Shown here in pieces: positions 50,300-62,670 of a DNA stretch of 64,000 nt; position 1 is the first letter of the stretch, and each line of letters opens with the position of its first letter. The position numbers and the translations under genes are program-made. Below the pieces are notes generated by a model, which worked only from the letters and a program-made list of their open reading frames with translations, was not told the DNA's origin and did no database searches. The stretch comes from Salvelinus alpinus (Eukaryota > Chordata > Actinopteri > Salmoniformes > Salmonidae), in the NCBI RefSeq assembly GCF_045679555.1, contig NC_092115.1:41239728-41303727 (forward strand). Direction: 5' to 3'.

Positions 50300-52100
50300 C
50301 CAACACCCCCCCCCCCCCTCCCTCCCACACACACACGCTACTATGGGAGTGAGGCACATCTGTGCACTTAACACCCTTACATTTGTGCAGCGACCCATTC
50401 TAATGCGTTAGCTCTCAAGGAAGACAGAGGGAATCCACTCTACTCTTCCCCCGAGTGCCTTCTATGCCATGGCTCTCCCCCAGCTTTAGTTCAAGCAGCC
50501 GGGGCAGGAAGACGAATTGTTAGTCACCTCTAAGCACTGTCCCCATGTTCCAGTGTGTCAACTGGATTCATAAATCCAGTTTCCGAATACTGAATACCCT
50601 TTTCAATAAAAAAGCCTCTGCTGTATCAGCCTCTGCTGTATCCAGGCGTCATGACAAAAACACAGAGCAAAAATACAATGTAAACTGTGAGATGAATTCA
50701 CCCCTTTGGTGATTGACAATTGAGATGTACAAACTATGGCATAAGGGGACGACAAGCGGATTTACAATTACGAGTTGAATGACCGTTGAAAAGTATTTTT
50801 CCCAGTCGTAGCTCTTTTTCCCCCCCGAGTTCCCATTTGTCTTGAACTTACAGTTAGCCACTTTATCCAAGGGGTGAATTCATCTCACAGTTTGCATTGT
50901 TTACAGAGAAATATATGGATATTAAATGGACAAAATACACTACAAAGCATGCTTTTACACAGCCTTTAGAGTCAATAAAGGGCAGTGTGGGCTGTGAAAC
51001 TTGTAGCATTTTTGCCCTGCAGGTTAAGTAGTAGAGAAAATAAAATGAAAAGAAGAAAAAACGGGAACGGAACAGAAAGGGTATCAAGCTCGAGAGGAAT
51101 TTTTTCATTCTGGATGGTGGATGAGATCAGTTGTGAGGCTGGCTAGCGGCCTCCCCAGGTGACAAATTGAAAGTGTCTCGGTCTAGTTTATAGCCCTGAT
51201 AAGGTCAATCAGAAAATAGGTCTGGGTGAGGAGACAACCCGCCTGGCGCAGATGAATGGACTTCTTATTGAGAATCAATTCCTGAAATGTAGTTTCCTGT
51301 GGGGGAAGCACCGCATCCACTACTCCCTCCAGCGTTGGAATGAAATGTATAGAGAGAATGGCACTCCTCCGCTGGATATTTCTTGTGAAGTCGGGGTCCT
51401 GGTGGAGTGTAGGGAGCACCTCTTTATTTGTTTCCTTCATCCCTCCTTTCTCAGACACTACAAGGCCGGCCTTCAGGCTGCTACACTCGAAATGGATGGA
51501 AGGAGCCGATTTCATTTTAAACTCCCTTTGTCGCGATTCATGTGTTTGGAGTGGGGTGCCGCGGAAGTGGAGTGCCATGAACACTAGGTGGAGGTAAAGC
51601 TCCTCTCTGGTTGAAGCCTGATGCTTGGGGAGAAGTGGCGTTTGGGGGGGGTGCGTTAGTGTATGGAGTTACGGTTCCTCTCTTAGCAGTCCACCACTTC
51701 AACTCCTCTCTATAGTGTTAATAGAAAACGTGTGCTCTCTCTCGCACTCCCTCACGTTATTACTTCAGTCTGTATCTCTGTGTGGTGCTCGGCCCTCTCT
51801 GTGTAACTTGGCAGGTTTGGTTGTAAATGTCAGTTTATCACTTAACCCATTGTAGAAGGGCATGGGACCTAATAAAAAGTGCCATGTCTCTTTACTAGAC
51901 TTTGAAACAGATGTTTATGGTGTTCCTTTACTTATTCACAGTTCAAGCCAGATGTCTAACACTAGGCCTAAGTGTGTTAGAGTTGGGGTCAGCTTTGTTG
52001 GGGTCTGTGAGTATCCATTCCAAATGAAAATGATTTCCCCAATGATACCAACCATCATCTTTTCCTGGATGAATCCAGGAAGTCTGATATTAGGATGATA
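50300..52100. other. Noncoding, with a poly-C run and a short inverted repeat
   Basis: A C-rich low-complexity stretch lies near 50,308-50,330. At 50,676-50,901 a ~34-bp inverted repeat borders 226 bp. I recognise no gene. Open frames around 51,183-51,600 overlap on opposite strands and have no motif. Confidence 0.45.
50676..50901. repeat. Short element bounded by ~34-bp inverted repeats (MITE-like)
   Basis: ACAATGTAAACTGTGAGATG...ACCCC at the left is mirrored at the right with one or two mismatches and one length difference. No target duplication resolved. Confidence 0.6.
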
Positions 52101-52104
52101 TTGT

Positions 52105-52760
52105 GACACACTTCAAATCAATTTTGAACCACATACACATGGTTTGCAGATGTTAATGCGAGTGTAGTGAAATTATTGTGCTTCTAGTTCCGACCATGCA
52201 GTAATATCTAACAAGTCATTTAACAATTTCACAACAACTACCTTATACACACAAGTGTAAAGGAATTAATTAGAAAATGTACATATAAATATATGGATGA
52301 GCGATGGCCGAACGGCATAGGCAAGATGCAGTAGATGGTATAGAGTACAGTATATACATACATATGAGATGAGTAATGTAAGATATGTAAACATTATTAA
52401 AGTGGCATTATTTAAAGTGACTAGTGATCCATGTATTAAAGTGGCCAATGATTCCAGTCTGTATGTAGGCAGCAGCCTTTCTGTGTTAGTGATGGCTGTT
52501 TAACAGTCTGATGGCCTTGAGATAGAAGCTGTTTTTCAGTCTCTCGGTCCCAGCTGTGATGCACCTGTACTGACCTCGCCTTCTGGATGGTGAACAGGCA
52601 GCGGCTCGAGTGGTTGATGTCCTTGATGATATTTTCAGCCTTCCTGTGACATCGGGTGCTGTTGGTGTCCTGGAGGGCAGGTAGTTCGCACCCCGGTGAT
52701 GCATTGTGCAGACCGCACCACTTTGATCCAGGTCCAGGGCATCCGAGGGTCCTTAAAGTG
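52105..52760 (-). mobile_element. LINE 3' part, minus strand, C-terminal ORF2 relic
   Basis: The minus strand at 52,486-52,704 translates to a basic tail (CITAGTERLKNSFYLKAIRL) that resembles the end of LINE ORF2 proteins (TERLKxSFYPxAIxLLN). The noncoding tail near 52,110-52,200 has ACCACATACACATGGTTTGC, common in salmonid LINE 3' regions. Confidence 0.65.
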
Positions 52761-52860
52761 GCTGGTAATAAAGGTCTGTGTTTAATGGTATTAATAGCAT
52801 TAGGACAGACAGGGAATTTACCAAAGTACTTGAGGGATCAATAAAGGGCACGGAGGGTGG

Positions 52861-52908
52861 GTGTGTGCGTGTGCCCGTGTGTGTGTGCGTACATGCGTGT
52901 GTGTGGCT
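52861..52908 (+). repeat. (GT)n-rich microsatellite
   Basis: Imperfect GTGTGC/GTGTGT run. Confidence 0.85.
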
Positions 52909-52909
52909 G

Positions 52910-54157
52910 GTTTTGCCAGACAGGGAGCAGGTTAAATTTGCATGAATAATGCAGACAGAGAGAAAGCGAGAGACCAGACAGGACTGGAGGAGGAAGCTGA
53001 ACCTTCAGGTAGACAGAGGATCTTATCTTTCCCTTCCCCTACTAAATGATCGACTACTATTTGATACTACAGTACATCTTTTGATCGTGACTGATATTGT
53101 TATCATGAGCATTAAAACGCATGTTTATTAGGTAGAACACAGCAGGTCATTTGCATTGTCTTATCTTCTGCTTCCGTTGTTCATCTCCCGAAAGGAAAGA
53201 TTAATTTACTGATAACAACAACATCTTGTCAATGTCTGAGAAACTCACATTCTCACAACTCCGGCTCCATGAAAGCCCAAAAGCGTGTGCTGCCCTTCTG
53301 GACCTCTCGTCCTATCCTGCTCCTCCAAACACTGCTTTCATCATCAGGACTACAGCCTATGATGGATGGAGCTGTCCACATCTAGGTTGTCAAGACATCT
53401 GTTACATGGCACTGCCTCTGTATTCCTGCTCTGTAAACACTTGGCGTCTTTATATGCTCACACAAAAACAGGCACACACACAGACGAACACGCCTGCACA
53501 CACACGCGCCCAACCACACACTCATACACACAAACAAATTGTGCCCTGTGGATGCTTGGCGCCCAGTCACCAAACTCTGGACCCAAACTCTTTCACATAC
53601 TCCATTCTCAAAAAAACTGGATTTGAACTTGGATCATCTGCATGCCACAAGACTGTATATAGGCCTCTGAGCTCAATAGGCATTTGGTAATTGGTAAATT
53701 AGTACAAGTTGCCAGGCAAAGTTACTTATCAGGTCGAACGTAGTTCACGAAACAACCTCTGCTACATTGACACTCCTAAAATGGCAGAAGGATCAATGGT
53801 TTCATCATGGAGGAGGGTTGGAGAGGGATGGAGGGAGGAGGGGAGGTGATGACTGAAGATAAAAACAATGGGAGAGTGAAGAAGCATGGGATGGCAGAAT
53901 GATGGAGAAATCAATAGGAAATCAGCGTTTGGGGAGGGCCCAGGTGACACGGTTAAACAGCGTTAAGGCACTAAAAGTGAGAAAAATATGGGCCATCCCG
54001 CAGGCCGTATTGATCACAGCGGAATGGGCCGGCAGAAGGCCGAAGCCACTAATAAAATAAGATATATCTGAGGAGGAATCAGCTGGGGTTCGATTGGCAC
54101 GGTGATCATGGCCAAAAACATCTTCACTGGGATTTAAGCCCTGTTCTGTGGCCCTCA

Positions 54158-54160
<3 letters not shown>
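52910..54160. other. No gene; CA-rich patch inside
   Basis: A CA-rich patch lies near 53,460-53,540. Open frames such as 53,226-53,690 lack motifs and splice context. Nothing recognised. Confidence 0.4.
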
Positions 54161-54198
<38 letters not shown>

Positions 54199-54207
54199 CA
54201 CCTCAGA
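54159..54207 (+). repeat. (CA)n microsatellite
   Basis: About 20 CA units with one G interruption near 54,191. Confidence 0.9.
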
Positions 54208-54409
54208 CCATGGGAGGAATTTCCCCCAGGTATTCTTTCACCTACAGTATAGCCTATCCCCGTCTTTTTGGTTCAGTGCAAGGGCAGTGGAGGAGGCAAG
54301 CAGAGGAATGCAACTATTAAGATGCATCCGTAACATCCCCCCCTGTCCTCATTCACCCCCTCCATACCTCATTACCTAAGTGTCTGGATGGTACACATTA
54401 ATGGCTTCA

Positions 54410-54548
54410 TTCACTACCTCCACAGACCCCAGGCTTAAACATGCTTTACGGGCCACGTAGCTCATTCACTACCTCCACAGACCCCAGGCTTAAACATGCT
54501 TTACGGGCCACATAGCTCATTCACTACCTCCACAGACCCCAGGCTTAA
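54410..54548 (+). repeat. 55-bp tandem repeat, about 2.5 copies
   Basis: Units start at 54,410, 54,465 and 54,520 with TTCACTACCTCCACAGACCC. The first two differ by one base (CACGTAG versus CACATAG). The third stops after AGGCTTAA. Confidence 0.9.
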
Positions 54549-54799
54549 CGTTGCTCATTTCAAGTGCTCATTTAAGTTAGGACCAGTGAAAATGAGAGAG
54601 AGAAAAAATGTGGAATACCAAGCCATTTAACATCTGTCGATGGGCAAATAATGAAATCTACCCAAAACCACTAATTACTATAATTTACAATTACATTAAT
54701 ATGTGAGAACAATATTTTTTGTGAACAAAATGTATATAATTTTTTTGTTGTTGTTATAATAAGGTTGGGTAAGTAGCAATGTGAAAATCATTTGGGTAC

Positions 54800-55095
54800 A
54801 CTGAGTGTACAAAGCATTAGGAACACCTTCCTAATATTGATTTGCACCACCTTTTGCCCTCCGAACAGGCTCAATTCGGTGGGGGATGGACTACAAGGTG
54901 TCGAAAGCACTCCACAGGGATGCGGGTCCATGTTGAGTCCAACGCTTCCCACAGTTGTGTCAAGTTGGCTGGATGTCCTTTGGGTGGTGGACCATTCTTG
55001 ATACACACCGGAAACTGTTGAGTGTGGAAAACTCAGCAGCGTTGCCGTTCTTGGCACACTCAAACCAATGCACCTGACACCTACTACCATACCCC
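54800..55095 (-). repeat. Dispersed repeat, mirror of 21,690-22,025
   Basis: TTAGGAACACCTTCCTAATATTG, abbreviated here, and GTTGGCTGGATGTCCTTTGG correspond in reverse to the copy near 21,840-22,010. Confidence 0.65.
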
Positions 55096-55505
55096 GTTTC
55101 TTTTAATTTAACCTTTATTTAACCAGGTAGGCAAGTTGAGAACAAGTTCTCATTTACAACTGAGACCTGGCTAAGATAAAGCAAAGCAGTGCGACACAAC
55201 AACACATAGTTACACATGGGATAAACAAAAGTACAGTCAATAACACAATAGAAACATCTGTATACAGTGTGTGCAAATAAAGTAAGGAGATAAGGCAATA
55301 AATAGGCCAATAGTGGCGAAGTAATTACAATTTAGCAATTTACACTGGAGTGATATATGTGCAGATGAGGATGTGCAAGTAGAAGTACTGGTGTGCATAA
55401 GAGCAGAAAAACAAAATAAAATATGGGGATGAGGTAGGTAGTTGGTTGGATGGGCTATTTATAGCTGAGTCGATCGGTAAGCTGAGAGATGAGAATGCTT
55501 CACTG
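55096..55505 (-). repeat. Dispersed repeat with LINE-like tail
   Basis: ACCTTTATTTAACCAGGTAG and GATAAAGCAAAGCAGTGCGA mirror the copy at 24,650-24,780. The rest (to ~55,505, GATGAGGTAGGTAGTTGGTT) has the look of a salmonid repeat extended beyond that copy. Confidence 0.6.
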
Positions 55506-55630
55506 CACCTGTTAACACCAAAGCCTCTTGGAAAATATACAAAATAAATTTGCCTGGCTTTTCTGCCTCTGAGTCATGCACAATTGTAAACAAACACATC
55601 CAAGTGCTGCAACATGTTTTATTGGACATA

Positions 55631-56989
55631 CACTACCGTTCAAAAGTTTGGAAATGTCCATTAAAATAACATCAAATTGATCAGAAATACAGTGTAGACA
55701 TTGTTAATGGTGTAAAAGTCTCAACGTCAACAGTGAAGAGGCAACTCCAGGATGCTGGCCTTCTAGGCAGAGTTGCAAAGAAAAAGCCATATCTCAGACT
55801 GGCCAATAAAAAGAAAAGAATAAGATGGGCAAAATAATACAGACACTGGACAGAGGAACTCTGCCTAGAAGGCCAGCATCCCGGAATCGCCTCTTCACTG
55901 TTGACGTTGAGACTGGTGTTTTGCAGGTAGTATTTAATGAAGCTGCCAGTTGAGGACTTGTGAGGCGTCTGTTTCTCAAACTAGACACTCTAATGTACTT
56001 GTCCTCTTGCTCAGTTGTGCACCGGGGCCTTCCACTCTTTCTATTCTGGTTAGAGCCAGTTTACGCTGTACTGTGAAGGGAGTAGTACACAGCGCTGTAC
56101 AAGATCTTCAGTTTCTTGGCAATTTCTCACATGGAATAACCTTAATTTCTCAGAACAAGAATATACCGACAATTTTCAGAAGAAATGTAACGGCTTTCGT
56201 CGGTGGAAGGATAGGACCAAAGCGCAGCGTGATATGAATACATCTTCTATTTATTATAACGAAGAACACTTAACCAAACTTTACAAAACAACGAAAGTGA
56301 AAACCGAAACAGTTCTATCTGGTGCAAGACACACAAAGACTGAAGACAACCACCCACAAAACCCAACAGAAAACAGGCTACCTAAATATGGTTCCCAATC
56401 AGGGACAACGATTGACAGCTGCCTCTGATTGAGAACCATATCAGGCCAAACACAGAAAACCAACACAGAAATAGAAAACATAGATTACCCACCCAACTCA
56501 CGCTCTGACCACACTAAAACAAAGAAAATACAAAAGAACTATGGTCAGAACATGACAAGAAAGGTCTTTGCTTCTGGCCATTTTGAGCCTGTAATTGAAA
56601 CCACATATGCTGATGCTCCAGATGCTCAGTTAGTCTAAAGGACAGTTTTATTGCTCATTTAATCAGGACAATCGTTTTCAGCTGTGCTAACATAATTGCG
56701 AAAGGGTTTTCTAGTGATCAATTAGCCTTTTAAAATTATAAACTTGGATTAGCTAACAAAACGTGCCATTGGAACACAGGGTGATGGTTGCTGATAATGG
56801 GCCTCTGTATGCCTGTGTAGATATTCCACACAAAATCTGCCATTTCCAGCTACAATAGTCATTTACAACATTAACAATGTCTACACTGTATTTCTGATCA
56901 ATTTGATGTTATTTTAATGGACAGAAAAGTTGCTTTTCTTTCAAAAACAAGGACATTTCTAAGTGACCCCAAACTTTTGAACGGTAGTG
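55631..56989 (-). mobile_element. Tc1-like transposon relic split by a solo LTR
   Basis: Ends CACTACCGTTCAAAAGTTTG and mirror (CAAACTTTTGAACGGTAGTG), TA at 55,629-55,630 and 56,990-56,991. The minus strand keeps a fragment of the N-terminal transposase (SPQLAASLNT, TVKRRFRDAGLLGR). The catalytic part is missing. An LTR sits at 56,186-56,557. Confidence 0.8.
56186..56557 (-). mobile_element. Solo LTR with 5-bp target duplication
   Basis: The 372-bp segment begins TGTAACGG and ends CATGACA (TG...CA) and is flanked by AGAAA on both sides (56,181-56,185; 56,558-56,562), the 5-bp duplication typical of LTR retrotransposons. On the minus strand an AATAAA signal is visible near 56,255-56,260. No internal coding region is present, so it is the leftover of LTR-LTR recombination. 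Confidence 0.75.
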
Positions 56990-57040
56990 TATATGGTCCT
57001 AATTTTATGCACAAGGGGTAAAACACTGGACATGGGAAAA

Positions 57041-57157
57041 AAACATGGAAAACATACGCAAACATCTATTTTGAAACATGAAATTTGACTATAAATGTGT
57101 GACATTTAGTCAAATCTGATGTTTCAAAATAGATGTTTGCGTATGTTTTCCATGTTT
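57041..57157. repeat. 117-bp hairpin with perfect 39-bp arms
   Basis: 57,041-57,079 is exactly mirrored by 57,119-57,157. The inner 39 bases can pair again (ATTTGACT with AGTCAAAT), so nearly the whole stretch folds. It lies about 50 bp after the Tc1 relic end at 56,989. Confidence 0.9.
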
Positions 57158-57228
57158 CTTCTCAGACTCTGAGTAGTCTATAACAGAAACACAACATTTC
57201 GAATGAATAACATAAACATTTTCATAAC

Positions 57229-57490
57229 AAGTGACGAGAGGGGAAAGAGGGGGAGAGGGGAAAGGGGAGAAAGAGAGAGGAAGAAGGGGAGCGAGGGGAA
57301 AGAGGGGAAGAGAGAAAAAATTGAGGGGAGATAGAGGGGGGAGGGAAGAAAGATGGGAAAGAGAGGAATAAAGGAAAAATAGAGTGGAAAGAGGGGAAAG
57401 ACAGGGAGATGGGAAAAAGAGTGGGGGAAAGCGAGAGGGGGAGATGAGAAAAAGAGTGTGGTAGAGGGGAAAGAGAGAGGGGGAGATCCA
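57229..57490 (+). repeat. Polypurine low-complexity tract
   Basis: About 260 bases almost free of C and T, with GGGGAAAGAG-like units. The long open frames on the minus strand here are a consequence of the composition. Confidence 0.9.
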
Positions 57491-58585
57491 ACTCTATTAA
57501 CCCCTAACATAAACCCATGTAAATGTATACACATTATTCAAACAAACAATGTACACATTGTTACACACACACAGCCACAGAGAGGCCAAGTAAGGCGTGG
57601 AATGTGGTGGATAATTTCTGCATTACCAAATGAGGAGAGTTACAAACTTCACACACCAGTCAGAGTTATACTTAAACTACATCATTAATAATAATAAGAG
57701 CTTTGCATTAGCAATAACTTTCAATGATGCGCCATTTCTAATGAACCATTGAAAGTGACAGCACAAAAGTACAACGATCTTTTATAGCCAAGATACGCCC
57801 CTCTCAACCTACATGACGAACCACAGATCTTAGGAACAGTTCACAAAGAAAGACTTTTACTTGAGAGAGGAGCATCCCATAGCCAGATAGCATTCGCTAT
57901 AAATTATTGTTCAGTTTGGTCCCTAAAATGAGGTTCTAATCCCGTTCCTGGTACTTCATAGCACAAAAACATTACCTCATGTTATCTGGAATGTTTGGGG
58001 GCACAGAAAGAAGGATCTTCCTCCAGATGCAATTGTATTATATGTATAGTTATATATGTTAGTTAGTTATATATGTTGTTCCAGGTGACAAGTACCTATA
58101 GAGGGAGTATTTTTCCCAGAATGTTTTGTGTCCGTCTTCCTGCAATGATGAATGTTTCTTTAATAAATCCATCACTAGGGGCTTTTAAACCATAAACAAT
58201 ATTTCTCCGGCCTCAGATTCCTTTTGCAGCAGTCTTGGGAACCTTGAGATTTCCCGTCTCTGATTTAATGGCTCGTAATTCCTGAAAGGCCATCCTTCTT
58301 CCAGATCTGATGCTCCGATGCTCTAGCCCTATGTTGGGTTATCGCAGCTTTCCTGCAACCCTGCGCCCTGCACCCCGCTCTGCGCTCCCTCCCGGCCTCT
58401 GCTTCCCTCCGGGCCTCCAGGCAAGACGGAGACTGTCGCCGGGGACAAGTGGAAACCTCTCAGCCAGAAAGATCAGCCAGTTCCCCTCTGTCACTGGCAC
58501 TAGCTTCCTTGCTCTTGGTAGTTACCCATAGATGCAGATCTAGGATAAGGTTACGGTACCCAGACCCTTATCTTAAAACTTCTTA
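57490..58585. other. No gene or clear repeat
   Basis: Noncoding sequence. Nothing recognised. Confidence 0.4.
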
Positions 58586-58589
58586 AGGA

Positions 58590-60465
58590 TCTCTATAGAT
58601 CGGTGTCCCACTCACAGGACGGTTGAGCTATTGTGTGCTAATGCGATTAGCATGAGGTTGTAAGTAACAAGAACATTTCCCAGGACATAGACATATCTGA
58701 TATTGGTAGAAAACTTAAATTCTTGTTAATCTAACTGCACTGTCCAATTTACCGTAGCTATTACAGTGAAATAATACCATGCTATTGTTTGAGGAGAGTG
58801 CACAGTTATGAACTTGAAAAGTTATTAATAAACCAATTAGGCACATTTGGGCAGTCTTGATACAACATTTTGAACAGAAATGCAATGGTTCATTGGATCA
58901 GTCTAAAACATTGCACATACACTGCTGCCATCTAGTGGCCAAAATCTAAATTGCGCCTGGGCTGGAATAATACATTATGGTCTTTCTCTTGCATTTCAAA
59001 GACGATGGTACAAAATGTTTTATTTAAACGGTTGTTTTTTTCTTTGTATTATCTTTTACCAAATATAATGTGTTACATTAATTTCACATTTCCACAAACT
59101 TCAAAGTCTTTCTTTTCAAATGGTATCAAGAAAATGCATATCCTTGCATCAGGTTCTGAGCTACAGGCAGTTAGATTTGGGTATGTCATTTTAGGCGAAA
59201 ATTGACAAAAAGGGGGGAATCCTTAACAGATTTTAACAAGGGCCTAGGGGCTTAACTTGTTATGGCTGCAGGGGGCGTATTGAAAAACTGGAAAAAGGTG
59301 CCCATTTTCAAACGGCCTCTTACTCAATTCTTGCTCGTACAATATGCATATTATTATTACTATTGGATAGAAAACAGTCTCTAGTTTCTAAAACCGTTTG
59401 AATTATTTCTCTAAGTGGAACAGAACTCTTTTTACAGCCCATTTCCTATCCGGAAGTGAGATTTCCAAAATCGATGTCTCTCTTCAAGAGCTTGTCTATA
59501 AAAGGGCATGTCACTTAGGACTGTAGAAACACGTCATACGCCTTCCCCTGGGTGTCATGCGGAAGTGAGAGCAGAAATGACTTGATTATCTCGTCCTGGG
59601 ATTGAATACATCCTCTTGGAGTGAGATGTGCGCACTTTATTTTTTTTCCTGGGCGCGAAGTTGGACCTGGACTCGGCTCCTGGAAAACCCTCGTTAAAGG
59701 TGAATATGATCTCTGGCTTCGATTTTATTTGATACATGTCACAATATCATCCTAAAGTATGTTTTTTCAATATAGTTTAATTATATTATTGAAATTTATT
59801 CTGGACTTTAGACGTGATGCGACGCAATAATTTTGTCAAGAAGGAGAGGTTAGCGCCGCACGGCCAGTGTGCTTGCTAATTCAAGAGGGAAATCGTTCGT
59901 TCTGGATCCAAATAAAGACGGTTCTGAACAAAGGACCCCTTGGAGAACATTCTGATGGAAGATCAACAAAGATAAGGACCCAATTTGGGATGCTTTTTCA
60001 TATATCTGTCGAACTGTGCTATCGCTACCATTTGACTAGAATCAATGCTGCTGTGTGCTAGCTATTGTAGTAAGCTAATATAACGATATATTGTGTTTTC
60101 GCTGTAAAACACTTCAAAAATCGGAAATATTGGCTGTATTCACAAGATCTTTGTCTTTCATTAGCTATCCACCATATATTTTTCTGAAATGTTTTATGAT
60201 GTGTAATTAGTAGTTGACGTTGGTGTCTGTATTTTCTCTGGCTACTCCCGTGCGATTTCTGACTGTAGCTATGATGGTAGCAGTAATGTAAAACTGATTT
60301 ATAGCTAAAATATGCACATTTTTTGAACAAAACATAGATTTATTGTGTAACATGTTATAGGACTGTCATCTGAGGTAGTTTTTATTTGGTGGTGAGCTAA
60401 CATAAATATATGTGGTGTTTTCTCTGTAAAACATTTAACATCAATGTCTAGATGCAACTTCATGC
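58590..60465 (+). repeat. Dispersed salmonid repeat, related to 11,855-12,120 and to the inverted copy at 61,690-62,670
   Basis: 58,600-58,830 resembles 11,855-12,120. 59,255-59,470 (GGCTGCAGGGGGCGTATTGA, ATATGCATATTATTA, GGATAGAAAACAGTCT) is the mirror of 62,530-62,670. Later parts (60,270-60,460, GTGGTGTTTTCTCTGTAAAACATT) resemble 43,910-44,340. No coding capacity. Confidence 0.6.
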
Positions 60466-60469
60466 TACT

Positions 60470-61690
60470 CCACAAAAGATCCCACTGTAATTGTTATGGA
60501 TTGAGAATGAAGCTCCTCTCTTCTATCTGTTTTGACAGTGGGTTCAAATATGCAGTCAATTGTAATAGGGGCCAGTCTGTTACAGGCTCCAAAAGCATCA
60601 GAAAGAATACATTTTAGATGGGTTTCTGACTGGAAAAGTGTTGTAAAGCAGACAAGGGAGTCTGAAAAAAACACATACGTGCTAACTCATTTTAAATACC
60701 CAATAAATACAACACTCTGACAGTCAACAAAGTAAAACAACAAAAGAGAACGACAAGAAAACAATAATTAGGCCGGTATCGCTAATTGTCTTCCTCCCTG
60801 TGCTTCATGTTTAATCCCTGGTTCCTCACCTCCCCTTCATTAACTATGGATGACTTCATTATCCTGCATAGTCAAGCCAGCAGATAAAACACATCCTATT
60901 CCTCAATACCTTCTCTCGCTTCTATTATATCCTTTATTTTTTTCCTCTCTTTCCTCTTAATTGTATTGTTTGCTTGTTGTGTCGATAGCAGGATTAATTT
61001 CACTATAGATCAGGCTTATTGAGCGGCTCGTCAATGTTATTTCATTTCTGTACAGTGCTAATTATAGGAGAACAGGGGAAAGCAAATTGCACTGTTACTT
61101 GATTCGCTTGCTTTCCAATAAAAGTGTGAGAAAGCAGCATTAATTCCCTTTTAGTTTCCCGGTTTGATGAAGTCATTTCAGCCGGCTATCTATTGGCCTA
61201 TCCACGCTGGGTGATCAGGGAGAGGAGGGCTGGAAGTGAGGGCTAGAGCATGTCGTCTCTATCTACCTCTAAATTACATTAATTATTCTGACCCTTTACC
61301 CTCTGCCACATGCCATCGTTCTTTTTTTATCTCTCTCTCTTTTTCTCTGTCCCCCCCTTCCTCTCTCTTTTCTTGGCTCCCTCTCAATTTTGGAGGAGGA
61401 CGGGTGAAGTTCATAAACAATTAACCGGCCCAGTAAGTGAAACACTTGAGCACTAACAGACCTGAAAAGGCGTGTGGTAATTCAGTTCATTAACTGTACA
61501 AAGGTTAGACATCGCTCTGTAGAAATACCCCACTGGAACAAACGCCAGAGCACCAATAGCACCTATAGCAGGGAATCTTTTTGCATTGACAGAATCTAGA
61601 ACACAAAACTGTCTATGAACTATTATATATTAACTGTTATATATTAACTATGACAATGCAGTGATATACAAGTATTGGTGATTCTGTAGC
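60470..61690. other. Unclassified single-copy-looking sequence
   Basis: Between two copies of the dispersed family there is about 1 kb that matches nothing else in the window. 60,830-61,200 is of balanced composition, without simple repeats or open frames, the kind of sequence that can be a conserved noncoding element. Confidence 0.35.
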
Positions 61691-61691
61691 T

Positions 61692-62670
61692 GTTATTGAA
61701 ACTTCTTATGGGCAGGTGGGACGGCAGCATCCGGTGAAATTGCAGAGCGCCAAATTCAAAATACAGAAATACTCAAAACATTCATAAAATGTATAAGTGT
61801 TATACATCGGCTTAAAGATGAACTTCTTGTTAATCCAGCCACTGTGTTAGATTTCAAAAAGGCTTTACGGCGAAAGCATACCATGCGATGGTATGCGCCC
61901 CGCTTACAAAAGCATACAAACATTTTACAACCAAGTAAAGGAATTACAAAAGTCAGAAATAGCGGAAAAATTCATCACTTACCTTTGATGATCTTCAAAT
62001 GTTTGCAGTTACAAGAATCCATGTTAGACAATAAATGTTTGTTTTGTTCGATAAAGTCCCTCTTTATGTCCCAAAAACTTTTTGTTCAGTAATCCACTGG
62101 CTCAAAGGCGGTCACGACATGCGAAAACATTCTAATAGTACCTGTAAAGTTTGTCGAAACATGTCAAACGATGTTTATAATTAATCCTCAGTTTGTCTAT
62201 TGGCTAAATAATTGATAATATTTCAACTGGACAATAGCGTCTTCAATAGAAAAGAAAAACAACGAACAGTGCGCAATCGGTCACGCGCTCAAAACAGCTC
62301 TGGTTAATTTAGCGTCTACTGAAATAATGTTCTCATTCTTCCTCGTTTTTCAGAATACAAGCCTGAAACAATGCCTAAAGACTGTTGACATCTAGTGGAA
62401 GCCATAGGAACTGCAATTTGGGTCCTATCCAAATACATACTGTATAGGCATTCAATAGAAAAGTACCCACATCAAAAATATCCCACTTCCTGGATGGATT
62501 CTATTTAGGTTTCCACCTGCCGTATCAGTTCTGTTATACTTTAGAGTATTTTCTATCCAATACTACCATGCATATGCATATCGTAGCTTCTGGGTCTGAG
62601 TAACAGGCAGTTTACTTTGGGCATGTTTGTCATCCAAACTTCAAAATACTGCCCCCTACCCAAGAGACGT
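61692..62670 (-). repeat. ~1 kb dispersed repeat, full length, minus strand
   Basis: The 61,700 end (ACTTCTTATGGGCAGGTGGG) and the 62,670 end (ACTGCCCCCTACCCAAGAGA) bound a unit whose parts recur at 44,270-44,490 (GCAATTTCAC(C/T)GG, CCGTAAAGCC) and 59,255-59,470. A non-autonomous element of unknown class. Confidence 0.65.

Noticed and set aside
53226..53690. 154-residue open frame
   Set aside because: Overlaps a CA-rich patch that is read as Thr/His repeats; no splice-bounded structure and another frame is open as well.
57178..57534. Pro/Ser/Phe/Leu-rich open frames on the minus strand
   Set aside because: Pure consequence of the polypurine tract; two frames are open at once with low-complexity products.
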